Positions 34,050 through 42,678 of a stretch of 62,641 nt of DNA are shown piece after piece. The notes under the pieces were generated by a model. The model was given only the letters and a program-made list of their open reading frames with translations. It was not told where the DNA came from and ran no database searches. This stretch comes from an uncultured Bacteroidota bacterium. GTDB taxonomy: Bacteria; Bacteroidota; Bacteroidia; Bacteroidales; WCHB1-69. The translations under genes were made by a program, and so were the position numbers. How positions within the stretch are numbered: the first letter of the stretch is position 1; each line of letters starts with the position of its first letter. The DNA is taken from contig CADBQG010000014.1 of the NCBI GenBank assembly GCA_902796805.1, forward strand, positions 1 to 62,641, given 5' to 3'.

Positions 34050-36926
34050 ATGAGAAGAATTCTTTTTAGCGTTGTTTTTCTGCCCCTGCTGTGCCTGGTG
34101 TTCGTGCGTTCCTCAACACACCCCGGACCTGACAGGAGCATGGCTGTTTTGGAGGAGATGACATTGGAGGAGAAGATTGCCCAGTTGCTGATCATCCGCG
34201 TGAGCTCCACCGAAAACGAGCAGTACAACACCGCCTTGGTGGAAAAGATTCGGAGGATGCAGCCCGGCGGCGTGTGCTTCTTCAAGGGTACTCCCCTCAG
34301 AGAAGCGAGACTCACCAACAGGATACAGTCGGCAAGCAAAGTGCCGATGTTCGTGGCCATCGACGGCGAGTGGGGTCCTTCCATGCGCCTCGACAGCTGC
34401 GTGGCGTTTCCGAGGCAGATGACACTGGGGGCGCTTTCCGCCAAAAACGACTCCCTGATATACAAGATGGGGCTGGAGGTGGCGGAGCAGTGCAAGGCCG
34501 TGGGCATCAACCTCAACTTCGCGCCCTGCACCGACATCAACAACAACAGCAGGAATCCAGTGATAAACAGCCGCTCCTTCGGGGAGGACCGCGAGAAAGT
34601 GGTCAGAAAGGCAGCCCTCTACATGCACGGGATGCAGGACGGCGGCATCTGCACATCCATAAAGCACTTCCCCGGCCACGGCGACACCGAGGCAGACTCG
34701 CACTATGGACTGCCTGTAATCAACAAGACCCGCCAGCAACTTGACGAACTGGAACTATACCCCTACAGGGAACTCGTGAAAGAGAACCCCGACATGGTGA
34801 TGGTAGGGCATCTGAACGTGCCGGCCTTGGACTCGTCAAAATCATCGGTCTCTTCTCTCTCCCATTCCATCGTCACAAGACTTTTGAAGAACGAACTCGG
34901 ATTCAAAGGGTTGATAATAACCGACGGCATGGAGATGAAGGGGGTGCTGAAACAGAACCGCTTCGCTGGCGACGTTGAAGTCAGGGCACTGCTGGCGGGC
35001 TGCGACATACTGCTCCTGCCATCTGACGCTGACTCGGCAATATCAGCCATCAAAAAAGCCGTGGAAAACAACGTCATACCCATGGAACTCATAGATGAAC
35101 GCTGTCTGAGAGTTTTGAGATTCAAGGAGATGAAGGGTCTTCTCGACCACCGTAAAGTGGACATCCCCAAGGTTAGGGAAGGGATGAACCGCATGGAGTC
35201 GGAACTCGTGAACAGGTTCATCGAGACTAAGGCTCTCACACTCCTGAAAAACGACGGCATCCTGCCGCTCACGTCCGCCGCCTCCACCGCGTTCCTGTGC
35301 GTGGGACGACCGGAGCTTCAGACACAGTACAAGAATATTGTGGCACAGTACAATCTCCCTTATTTCTACGCCGACAAAAAGATTTCCACCAAGGACGCAC
35401 AGGCGCTAAACACTAAACTTGCACCCTACAAGAAGGTGATAATAGCCTTCGGCGGCTCCAACCAGATGGGAGGATCGGGGTACGGCGTGGACGCGGCCAC
35501 AATGAAAACGCTCGGACAGATTGCAAAAAGCAAGGAGGTGGTCTTCATTCATCTTGGAAACCCATACGCGCTGAACCTTTTCAACTCTCTCAACGACTGC
35601 AGGGCGGCAGTTGTGGCCTATCAATTCACTCCAACAACCCTCGAGTCGGCACTTTACGCCTGCCACGGCAATATCCACTTTGAGGGCACACTGCCGGTCA
35701 GCATCGCAGGATACCACTCCGGCAGCGGGATAACCGACGACGAAAAGAGCGACTTCGTCTCTCTTCTTCCTTCCGACATATCGAGGCAGCTCGACAACAT
35801 GCTGTCCGACGGCGTCAAGAACCGCATCTATCCCGGGTGCGTTGTCTTGGCCTTGCACCACGGGATTCACGTATACCACAAGGCCTTCGGCGCAATGGAA
35901 TACGGGAGCGGCGAGAAGATAACAACAAAGACAATGTTCGACGTGGCTTCCATCACCAAGATCGCCGCCACGACATTAGCGGTGATGAAACTGTACGACA
36001 ACCACGAGATACACCTGTCGGACCGCATCGGCAAGCACCTGCACTACCTCGCCGGAACCGACAAGGCCAACATCACCATTGAGGAGCTCCTCACCCACAC
36101 TTCCGGCCTTCCGGCCTTCATCCCTTTCTACAAAAGCATCTCCGGAAACCCTGCATATCTTAGGAACGAAAAAAGCAGCGAATTTTCCGTCAAGGTGGCC
36201 GACAACCTTTACCTCAAAACCGGCTACCAGGACACCATCAGGCAGAGGGTGGCAAAGTGCAAACTTGGGGAGAAAAAATACGTTTACAGCGACCTCAACT
36301 TCCTTCTTCTCAAAGATATGGTTGAAACCGTCACGATGCAATCCATCGAGCAGTTCCTTTCTGAAAACTTCTACACGCCAATGGGACTCTCCCGCACCGC
36401 CTTCAATCCTTTGGACAAAGGCTTTTCAAGACATGAGATTGCCCCCACTGAGAACGACATGACATTCAGGAACCAGCTTGTAAGAGGCTATGTCCACGAC
36501 CAGACATCAGCATTGATGAAAGGCAACGCCGGCAACGCCGGACTGTTCATGACCGCCGAAGACCTCGGGGCAATAATGCTGATGCTCAAGAACAAGGGTG
36601 TATATAACGGTAAACGCTATCTTTCTCAGCACGCCGTGGAAAACTTCACGAAAGCGCACCACATACACCATTGCCAAGTAAGAGGCTACGGGTTTCACAC
36701 TCCGAAAAGCACCGGCGAGTCGTCGATAGTGCCGAAACAGGCCGCAAACTCCATCTTCGGTCACCAGGGATTCACCGGTACCGTTGTGTGGTACGACCCG
36801 AAGGAGGATCTTATCTTTGTGTTCCTATCGAACAGGGTGTGCCCTGATGTCGAGCCCAACAAATTGTCGCAAAGCAAAATAAGACTGAAATCCCACGAAC
36901 TCATATACAGTGGTATCGGAAAATAA
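34050..36926 (+). CDS. GH3 beta-N-acetylglucosaminidase-like protein fused to a serine hydrolase (beta-lactamase fold)
   Basis: The 958-residue exported protein has a signal helix at 1-20. The GH3 domain (about 30-540) contains the NagZ-type motif KHFPGHGDTEADSHYGLP and the nucleophile Asp in LIITDGMEMKGV. The C-terminal domain (about 575-955) is a class C beta-lactamase/penicillin-binding fold with SxxK (ASITKIAATTLAV), YSDLNF (YxN) and HQGFTGT in place of KTG. This fusion is known in Bacteroidota and suggests combined processing of peptidoglycan sugars and peptides. tsaB follows 4 bases after its stop. Confidence 0.93.
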   Translation: MRRILFSVVFLPLLCLVFVRSSTHPGPDRSMAVLEEMTLEEKIAQLLIIRVSSTENEQYNTALVEKIRRMQPGGVCFFKGTPLREARLTNRIQSASKVPMFVAIDGEWGPSMRLDSCVAFPRQMTLGALSAKNDSLIYKMGLEVAEQCKAVGINLNFAPCTDINNNSRNPVINSRSFGEDREKVVRKAALYMHGMQDGGICTSIKHFPGHGDTEADSHYGLPVINKTRQQLDELELYPYRELVKENPDMVMVGHLNVPALDSSKSSVSSLSHSIVTRLLKNELGFKGLIITDGMEMKGVLKQNRFAGDVEVRALLAGCDILLLPSDADSAISAIKKAVENNVIPMELIDERCLRVLRFKEMKGLLDHRKVDIPKVREGMNRMESELVNRFIETKALTLLKNDGILPLTSAASTAFLCVGRPELQTQYKNIVAQYNLPYFYADKKISTKDAQALNTKLAPYKKVIIAFGGSNQMGGSGYGVDAATMKTLGQIAKSKEVVFIHLGNPYALNLFNSLNDCRAAVVAYQFTPTTLESALYACHGNIHFEGTLPVSIAGYHSGSGITDDEKSDFVSLLPSDISRQLDNMLSDGVKNRIYPGCVVLALHHGIHVYHKAFGAMEYGSGEKITTKTMFDVASITKIAATTLAVMKLYDNHEIHLSDRIGKHLHYLAGTDKANITIEELLTHTSGLPAFIPFYKSISGNPAYLRNEKSSEFSVKVADNLYLKTGYQDTIRQRVAKCKLGEKKYVYSDLNFLLLKDMVETVTMQSIEQFLSENFYTPMGLSRTAFNPLDKGFSRHEIAPTENDMTFRNQLVRGYVHDQTSALMKGNAGNAGLFMTAEDLGAIMLMLKNKGVYNGKRYLSQHAVENFTKAHHIHHCQVRGYGFHTPKSTGESSIVPKQAANSIFGHQGFTGTVVWYDPKEDLIFVFLSNRVCPDVEPNKLSQSKIRLKSHELIYSGIGK

Positions 36927-36930
36927 AAGA

Positions 36931-37644
36931 ATGATGAACAAGCAACCTTTACTTCTCCTTATAGAAACAGCCACTGAAGTCTGCTCAGTGGCACTGTCGC
37001 GCGGCACTGAAATCATAGGAATTAAAGAGAACGCGGAGGGACTGTCCCATGCGAAATCCCTGCTGCCCTTCATCGACACGGTGCTTGGCGACAACAATCT
37101 TACAGCCAAGAATTTGGACGGTGTAGTGGTGAGTGCGGGTCCAGGTTCATACACTGGTCTTCGCATAGGCGCTTCAACGGCGAAGGGAATCGCCTACACC
37201 GCCGGAATCCCCCTGATTTCAGTAGGCACGCTCTTCGGCATCGCCGCCTCCTGTTTGGGACAGCCAGATGCGGCCGGACAAGGCAGCACACTCATCGCAC
37301 CCATGATCGACGCCAGGAGAATGGAGGTCTTCACCGCAGTCTTCGACGGCGGTCTGTCAACTGTCGAGGAGGTGTCGGCAAAGATAATCGACGAAAACTC
37401 ATTCCACAACTATTTAGAAGAGAGGATAGTTATGTTCTGCGGGAACGGGATGCCGAAATGCAGGGATATTCTGTCCAAGCACCCCAACGCACGCTTTGTT
37501 GAAGAGCGTGTCTCGGCAAAAAACCTGCTGATCCCGGCACTCTCCAAGTGGAAGAATGGCGACTTTGAGGATACGGCCTACTTTGAACCCTTCTACTTGA
37601 AAGAATATGTTGCCGGCAAGCCGGTTGTAAAAGGACTTTCCTGA
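36931..37644 (+). CDS. tsaB: tRNA threonylcarbamoyladenosine biosynthesis protein TsaB
   Basis: Scaffold partner of TsaD/TsaE in making t6A at position 37 of ANN-decoding tRNAs. The 237-residue protein has an ASKHA-fold N-terminus (LLLIETATEVCSVALSRG), VVSAGPGSYTGLRIGASTAK as the hallmark block, and the sequence GIPLISVGTLFGIA. A second ATG three bases later is an alternative start. It lies between the GH3-hydrolase gene and a universal stress protein gene with gaps of 1-4 bases. Confidence 0.93.
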   Translation: MMNKQPLLLLIETATEVCSVALSRGTEIIGIKENAEGLSHAKSLLPFIDTVLGDNNLTAKNLDGVVVSAGPGSYTGLRIGASTAKGIAYTAGIPLISVGTLFGIAASCLGQPDAAGQGSTLIAPMIDARRMEVFTAVFDGGLSTVEEVSAKIIDENSFHNYLEERIVMFCGNGMPKCRDILSKHPNARFVEERVSAKNLLIPALSKWKNGDFEDTAYFEPFYLKEYVAGKPVVKGLS

Positions 37645-37645
37645 C

Positions 37646-38479
37646 ATGGACATCAACGAACCCATAAACAACTCTAAGAAACTCAACATAATAGCCATTG
37701 CTGAAGAGACAGCTTCCGGCGAGGCCGCGGTGCAGCACGGATTTCAGATAGCACGCGCCTTCAAGGCCTCGCTGACCATCTTCACCGGATTCAGCCTTTC
37801 GATTGACGGCCCTGACGGTGCCGCCACGCTCGCCTATATCGAAAATGCCGCAAAGAACTGCCCTGACATCGAGGTAAAGGTCATTAGCGGACATGTCTTC
37901 TCCGAAACGTTGTTCACATTCGCCGAAAATAGCAACACTGCCATGATAGTTGCCGGCATCGGCGACAAAAATTCCATTTTCTCCCCAAAAAAAGCAATCA
38001 AGTTCATGAAAAACTCGCGTTTTCCTGTCTTGGCTGTCACCGGAAAGCCCCTATCCGCGGATTGTTACAAAGATGTCCTTCTCCCGTTGGACATAGAGAG
38101 GCAGAACAAGGAGAAGGCGCTGTGGGCAGGGTACTTCAGCAGATTTCACGGCTCGACCGTTCACGTGCTGTTTCCTGAATACAAAGACGAAGGTCTGGCA
38201 AAATTGGTGAAAGACAACGTCGACTTTGTGGAGAAGCTCTACGGAAACCTTGAGATAGGGTACACTCTCGAATCCTACAGAAGCAGTGGATATTTTGACG
38301 AGACCGCCTTGGAATACGCAAAAGACAAAGGCATCCGGTTGTCGGTGATAATGATGACAAAATACTACACTTTGGCCGACATCATAACCGGCCCGAGGGA
38401 GCGCGGAATCATAGGCAGAAGCGACATTCCGCTCCTTTGCATCAACCAGCGCGACGACCTTTACGTTCTATGCACATGA
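37646..38479 (+). CDS. tandem universal stress protein
   Basis: The 277-residue cytoplasmic protein has two weak USP-fold halves. The first (about 10-135) has NIIAIAEETASGEAAVQHGF and MIVAGIGDKNSIF. The second (about 145-270) has VLLPLDIERQNKEKALWAGY and ends in IIGRSDIPLLCIN, the usual GxxxRSxxP-type end. The ATP-binding GxxG motif is not clear, so ligand binding is uncertain. It starts one base after the tsaB stop, so is in the same operon. Confidence 0.8.
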   Translation: MDINEPINNSKKLNIIAIAEETASGEAAVQHGFQIARAFKASLTIFTGFSLSIDGPDGAATLAYIENAAKNCPDIEVKVISGHVFSETLFTFAENSNTAMIVAGIGDKNSIFSPKKAIKFMKNSRFPVLAVTGKPLSADCYKDVLLPLDIERQNKEKALWAGYFSRFHGSTVHVLFPEYKDEGLAKLVKDNVDFVEKLYGNLEIGYTLESYRSSGYFDETALEYAKDKGIRLSVIMMTKYYTLADIITGPRERGIIGRSDIPLLCINQRDDLYVLCT

Positions 38480-38518
38480 TTTTTTTTCAACACGGGTGCT
38501 TTCATAACAAAAAAAGTG

Positions 38519-38526
38519 TATCTTTG
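38519..38526 (+). promoter_or_regulatory. -7 box for rpmH
   Basis: TATCTTTG followed by CC. A start near 38530 leaves a leader of about 35 bases. Confidence 0.55.
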
Positions 38527-38564
38527 CCGTCCCAAAAAATCAAGAACAAAAAAACATTCGCAAG

Positions 38565-38723
38565 ATGAAAAGAACATACCAACCTTCGAACACCAGACGC
38601 AGGCACAAACACGGTTTCAGAGAGAGAATGTCAACTGCAAACGGCCGCAGGGTTTTAGCTGCACGCCGTGCGAAAGGCAGAAAAAAACTAACGGTGTCTG
38701 ACGAAAGTCTTGGCAGAAAATAA
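38565..38723 (+). CDS. rpmH: 50S ribosomal protein L34
   Basis: The 52-residue, strongly basic protein reads [20 protein letters not shown], then [21 protein letters not shown], then an eight-residue tail. This is an unmistakable L34. It is not in the usual dnaA/rnpA neighbourhood. It is a single-gene unit with its own -7 box and terminator. Confidence 0.97.
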   Translation: MKRTYQPSNTRRRHKHGFRERMSTANGRRVLAARRAKGRKKLTVSDESLGRK

Positions 38724-38751
38724 TCCGGAAGTTCCGGTATTTTCATGGCAC

Positions 38752-38779
38752 AAAAGAAGGCGTTAGTCTTCTTTTTTTT
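38752..38779 (+). terminator. intrinsic terminator after rpmH
   Basis: Stem AAAAGAAG/CTTCTTTT with an eight-base loop, running straight into poly-T and then the next promoter box. Confidence 0.75.
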
Positions 38780-38780
38780 G

Positions 38781-38788
38781 TATCTTCG
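38781..38788 (+). promoter_or_regulatory. -7 box for the SurA-like gene
   Basis: TATCTTCG followed by CC, directly after the rpmH terminator T-run. A start near 38792 is about 36 bases before the ATG. Confidence 0.5.
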
Positions 38789-38827
38789 CCGCCTTAATTT
38801 AAAGAAGATAAATTTTCCTTGGATAGA

Positions 38828-40174
38828 ATGAAAAGATTTTTGTCAGTACTTTGCCTGGTGATATGCGCGGCCACGTGCTTTCCTCAACGCGGCGCCAACA
38901 TCGACGGTATAGTTGCCGTGATCGGCAAGACGATAATAATGCGCTCCGACCTCGAGAAGCACTTCAAGGACTATGCCGCGCAGTACCGCACTGTTGAGGA
39001 TCCCGACGAGGTGTACTGCACGCTTTTGGAGAACATGGTTTACAACAAGCTGATGGTGAACCAGGCGGAGCTTGACAGCATAGAAATCAGCGACGAGGAG
39101 GTTGACTACCGCCTCAATTCGCGCATTTCCTACTTCCTGCAGCAAACAGGCGGGGATATAAAATACATCGAGAACTACTTCAACAAGTCGATGAACGAGA
39201 TTAAGAAGGACATGCGCGAGATGATGTACGAGCAGGCGCTGATAGAGCAAGTGCAGTCGGGCCTCACGGGCAGCATCACCATAACACCTTCAGAGGTCAA
39301 CCAATTCGCCTCGAAAATCAGTCCCGACAGTATGCCGCTTGTGAGTACATCATACCAGTTCGGCGAGATAGTGAAGATACCTCCGGTCAGCGATGAGGAG
39401 GTGAAGGATGTGAGGGACCGTCTGACAAGCTACCGCGAGCGTGTGCTTCGCGGCGAGAAGTTCGGCGCACTGGCCCGCCTCTACTCCGACGACCCGGGGA
39501 GCGCCTCGAAGGGCGGCGACCTCGGCTTCGTGGAACGCGGCACGCTCTACCCCGAATTCGAGGCGGCTGCCTTCAACCTGAAATCGGGGGAAATATCCCA
39601 GGTTGTGAAAACCAAAGCAGGCTACCATATCATACAGCTCATCGAACGCAGGGGCGAGTCAATACGTGTCGCCCACATCCTGATACAGCCCAAGCCCTCC
39701 ACCGACGAGCAGGTGAAGGCCATCACATATCTCGACAGCGTGAAGAACATTATCTTGAAAGAGAACCTCACACTCGAGGCTGCCGCAAAGAGATTCTCGG
39801 AAGGCAGCACCAAGATGAACGGCGGAATGGTTGTGAACCCATACAACAGCTCGCACACCTTCGACCGCCAGTCGATGGACGATGCCACCTTCGCAACAAT
39901 CAACAAACTCATACCGGGAGAGTACTCCGAATGCGTGCCTTTTGTGAACGACGACGGAGTAATGGCCTACCGACTGCTGTATCTCAAGGAAAGAGTGTCA
40001 GAGCACAAGGCGAACATCGTGGAGGACTACGACCTGATAAAGAACGCCGCCCTGGAACAGAAGAAGTTTGAGGCAATGGAAAAGTGGGTTCTTGACAAAG
40101 TGAAGGTTACCAACATAAAGATTTCAGAACAATACAGATACTGTCCTTTCGTTACTAAATGGCAGATCCCTTAA
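38828..40174 (+). CDS. SurA-like periplasmic peptidyl-prolyl isomerase
   Basis: Outer-membrane protein chaperone/foldase. The 448-residue protein has a signal peptide (KRFLSVLCLVICAATCFPQ), a SurA N-terminal domain (VIGKTIIMRSDLEKH ..., about 30-165) and a clear PpiC domain (about 185-280) with YSDDPGSASKGGDLGFVERG and KTKAGYHIIQLIERR. A second, degenerate PpiC-like domain (about 281-390) begins RVAHILIQPKPSTDEQ. It is followed after 13 bases by a MoxR ATPase gene. Confidence 0.92.
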   Translation: MKRFLSVLCLVICAATCFPQRGANIDGIVAVIGKTIIMRSDLEKHFKDYAAQYRTVEDPDEVYCTLLENMVYNKLMVNQAELDSIEISDEEVDYRLNSRISYFLQQTGGDIKYIENYFNKSMNEIKKDMREMMYEQALIEQVQSGLTGSITITPSEVNQFASKISPDSMPLVSTSYQFGEIVKIPPVSDEEVKDVRDRLTSYRERVLRGEKFGALARLYSDDPGSASKGGDLGFVERGTLYPEFEAAAFNLKSGEISQVVKTKAGYHIIQLIERRGESIRVAHILIQPKPSTDEQVKAITYLDSVKNIILKENLTLEAAAKRFSEGSTKMNGGMVVNPYNSSHTFDRQSMDDATFATINKLIPGEYSECVPFVNDDGVMAYRLLYLKERVSEHKANIVEDYDLIKNAALEQKKFEAMEKWVLDKVKVTNIKISEQYRYCPFVTKWQIP

Positions 40175-40187
40175 TATCAACAAGCAC

Positions 40188-41174
40188 ATGGAATTAAACA
40201 ACAAGTCAGACATAGAGGCAATAGAATCGTTTGTAGAGAAATACAAGATCCTGCGTCAGGAGATTGCCAAGGTTATAGTGGGGCAGGACGATGTGGTGAA
40301 GAACGTCCTGATGGCGATGTTCAGCCGCAGCCACGCACTGCTGATAGGCGTGCCAGGCCTTGCCAAAACATTGATGATCACCACGATAGCCAAGGCCGTG
40401 GACATGACCTACAATCGTATTCAGTTCACGCCCGACCTCATGCCGTCCGACATCATGGGCGCCGAGATTTTAGACGACAACAGGAACTTCAAGTTCGTGA
40501 AGGGTCCTGTTTTCGCCAACATAGTGCTGGCCGACGAGATAAACAGAACGCCGCCCAAGACACAGTCGGCGCTTCTGGAGGCCATGCAGGAGCGTTCGGT
40601 GAGCATGAACGGCACGACTTACGAACTTCCGAACCCGTTCTTCGTGCTGGCCACCCAGAACCCCATTGAGCAGGAGGGTACATACCCGCTGCCGGAGGCG
40701 CAGCAAGACCGTTTCATGTTCAACATCCTGCTCGACTATCCCAGCAGCGACGAGGAGGTGGAGATTGTGAAGCGCACCATACACGGCGACATGGTTGAGC
40801 CCCAGCGCGTTCTGACCGTCGAGGAGATTGTGTTCTACCAGAAACTTTTGCAGAAGGTGCCGATTCCCGACAACGTGTACAGGTATGCTGTCAGACTTGC
40901 CACACTCACCCGTCCTGGCACTGCCCAGGGGCATCCGTGGGCCAACAACTACCTTTCGTGGGGCGCCGGGCCGCGCGCGTCGCAGTTCCTCATCATCGGC
41001 GCGAGGACCCACGCGGTGCTCAACGGCAAGTATTCGCCCGACATTGAGGATGTGAGGGCCGTGTCCTACAACATTCTCCGCCACAGGATAATCAGAAACT
41101 ACAAGGCCGAGGCTGAAGGGATAACCATAGAGCAGGTTATCGACAAGCTGCTTGCGGCGGCTGACACCCAATAA
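40188..41174 (+). CDS. MoxR family AAA+ ATPase
   Basis: Chaperone-like ATPase that usually works with VWA-domain proteins. The 328-residue protein has the Walker A variant GVPGLAKTLMI (near 52-62), Walker B NIVLADEINRTPPKTQSALL, sensor-1 FFVLATQNPIEQEGTYPLPE, and a C-terminal lid. Complete and highly conserved. The usual DUF58/VWA (bat) genes do not follow; a histidine kinase gene starts one base after its stop. Confidence 0.95.
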   Translation: MELNNKSDIEAIESFVEKYKILRQEIAKVIVGQDDVVKNVLMAMFSRSHALLIGVPGLAKTLMITTIAKAVDMTYNRIQFTPDLMPSDIMGAEILDDNRNFKFVKGPVFANIVLADEINRTPPKTQSALLEAMQERSVSMNGTTYELPNPFFVLATQNPIEQEGTYPLPEAQQDRFMFNILLDYPSSDEEVEIVKRTIHGDMVEPQRVLTVEEIVFYQKLLQKVPIPDNVYRYAVRLATLTRPGTAQGHPWANNYLSWGAGPRASQFLIIGARTHAVLNGKYSPDIEDVRAVSYNILRHRIIRNYKAEAEGITIEQVIDKLLAAADTQ

Positions 41175-41175
41175 C

Positions 41176-42678
41176 ATGAGCCGCACTCGCAGGACTTATT
41201 GGAAATGGCTGCTCTTTGTGTCGGCGGCCATAATATTTACGGTCATAATCGTATATTCCAACAAGTTGATACGGAAAATCGCCGCCGAGGAACGCCAGCG
41301 CATCGAAATCTGGGCCGGGGCCATAACATACAAGACACAGCTCATCAACGAGACCGAGAAACTATTCGACTCCGTCAGAATCGAGGAGGGAAACCAGGCA
41401 GCAATTTTCGCCAAGGCCGTGAAAAAGGTGGCCGACGCCTCCCTCGACGAGGATATAACCTTTTATCAGGACATCATATCCTCCAACACCACCGTGCCCA
41501 CCATCATTGCCCGCCCTGACGGCAACATCGACGCGGCGGCGAACGTGCCCGACAGCGTTCTGCGGAAACGCAACATACGCGAACTCGGCAGCGCAATAAA
41601 AGAATACGACAGTCTCAAGCTCCCTTACTACCATCGCGACTATGTAATGATATACTACAAAAACTCCCATATCTACGGCGATTTCAGGGAAATGATAGAA
41701 AACCTCCTTGAATCGTTCTTCCAGGAGACAGTCATCAACTCCGCCTCCGTTCCGGTGATAATAACCGACAGCACGCAGATAAACGTGATAGCGGCCGGCA
41801 ACATCGACTCCTCAGTCATCGTCTCCCCCTTCAAAGTGAACGCCCGCCTCGAGAAGATGCGCGACGAAAACGAACCCATAGTCCTTGACTGGCTAGACCA
41901 CGGAAAATGCTACGTCTTCTATGAAGAGTCGTCGGTACTCAAGCAGCTGCGCCTATTTCCTTTTATTCAATACGGCATTATACTCGTCTTCGTGCTGATT
42001 GCATACCTTCTGTTCAACGTTTCGAGGCGGTCCGAGGAGAACAGGGTATGGGTCGGGATGTCGAAGGAGACTGCACATCAGCTCGGCACACCAATCTCAT
42101 CGCTTATGGCCTGGACAGAGTTGCTTAAGGAGATGCCTGTGGATCCCTCGATTCCCGAAGAGATGGGCAAAGACGTGCACCGTCTCGAGACAATCGCCCA
42201 GAGGTTCTCAAAGATAGGGTCGGTGCCAGAACTCGGGAAGGCCGACGTTGTAGAGCTCATCGACAACTTCACCAAGTATCTGCAGACACGTATTTCCTCG
42301 CTCGTGAACATAACCTTCGAAAAACCCGATCACGAAATATACCTCAACCTCAACAAGCAACTTTTCGAGTGGGTTATCGAGAACCTGTGCAAGAATTCCG
42401 CCGACGCCATGAACGGGAAAGGCGACATCACCATATCAATCACCGAGGAGAAAGACGAAGTTTTCATCGACATAGAGGACACAGGAAAGGGGATTCCCTC
42501 CAAGATGCAGAAAAGAATATTCTCTCCCGGCTACACTTCGAAGAACCGGGGCTGGGGCTTGGGACTTACGCTGGCCAAGCGCATAATAAACAACTATCAC
42601 CGGGGAAAACTCTTCGTGAAGTCCTCGGTGATAGATGTAGGCACTGTGATGCGCATCAAAATGCGCCGTCCGCGCTAA
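41176..42678 (+). CDS. membrane sensor histidine kinase
   Basis: The 500-residue protein has a membrane helix at about 10-30, a periplasmic sensing region to about 260 and a second helix near 262-282 (FIQYGIILVFVLIAYLLF). The kinase core has the H box SKETAHQLGTPISSLM, N box VIENLCKNSADAM, G1 box EDTGKGIP and G2 box RGWGLGLTLAKRI. No response regulator is adjacent. An upstream TTG at 41152 would overlap moxR; the ATG at 41176 is preferred. The 3' end overlaps the converging barrel gene by 4 bases. Confidence 0.9.
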   Translation: MSRTRRTYWKWLLFVSAAIIFTVIIVYSNKLIRKIAAEERQRIEIWAGAITYKTQLINETEKLFDSVRIEEGNQAAIFAKAVKKVADASLDEDITFYQDIISSNTTVPTIIARPDGNIDAAANVPDSVLRKRNIRELGSAIKEYDSLKLPYYHRDYVMIYYKNSHIYGDFREMIENLLESFFQETVINSASVPVIITDSTQINVIAAGNIDSSVIVSPFKVNARLEKMRDENEPIVLDWLDHGKCYVFYEESSVLKQLRLFPFIQYGIILVFVLIAYLLFNVSRRSEENRVWVGMSKETAHQLGTPISSLMAWTELLKEMPVDPSIPEEMGKDVHRLETIAQRFSKIGSVPELGKADVVELIDNFTKYLQTRISSLVNITFEKPDHEIYLNLNKQLFEWVIENLCKNSADAMNGKGDITISITEEKDEVFIDIEDTGKGIPSKMQKRIFSPGYTSKNRGWGLGLTLAKRIINNYHRGKLFVKSSVIDVGTVMRIKMRRPR

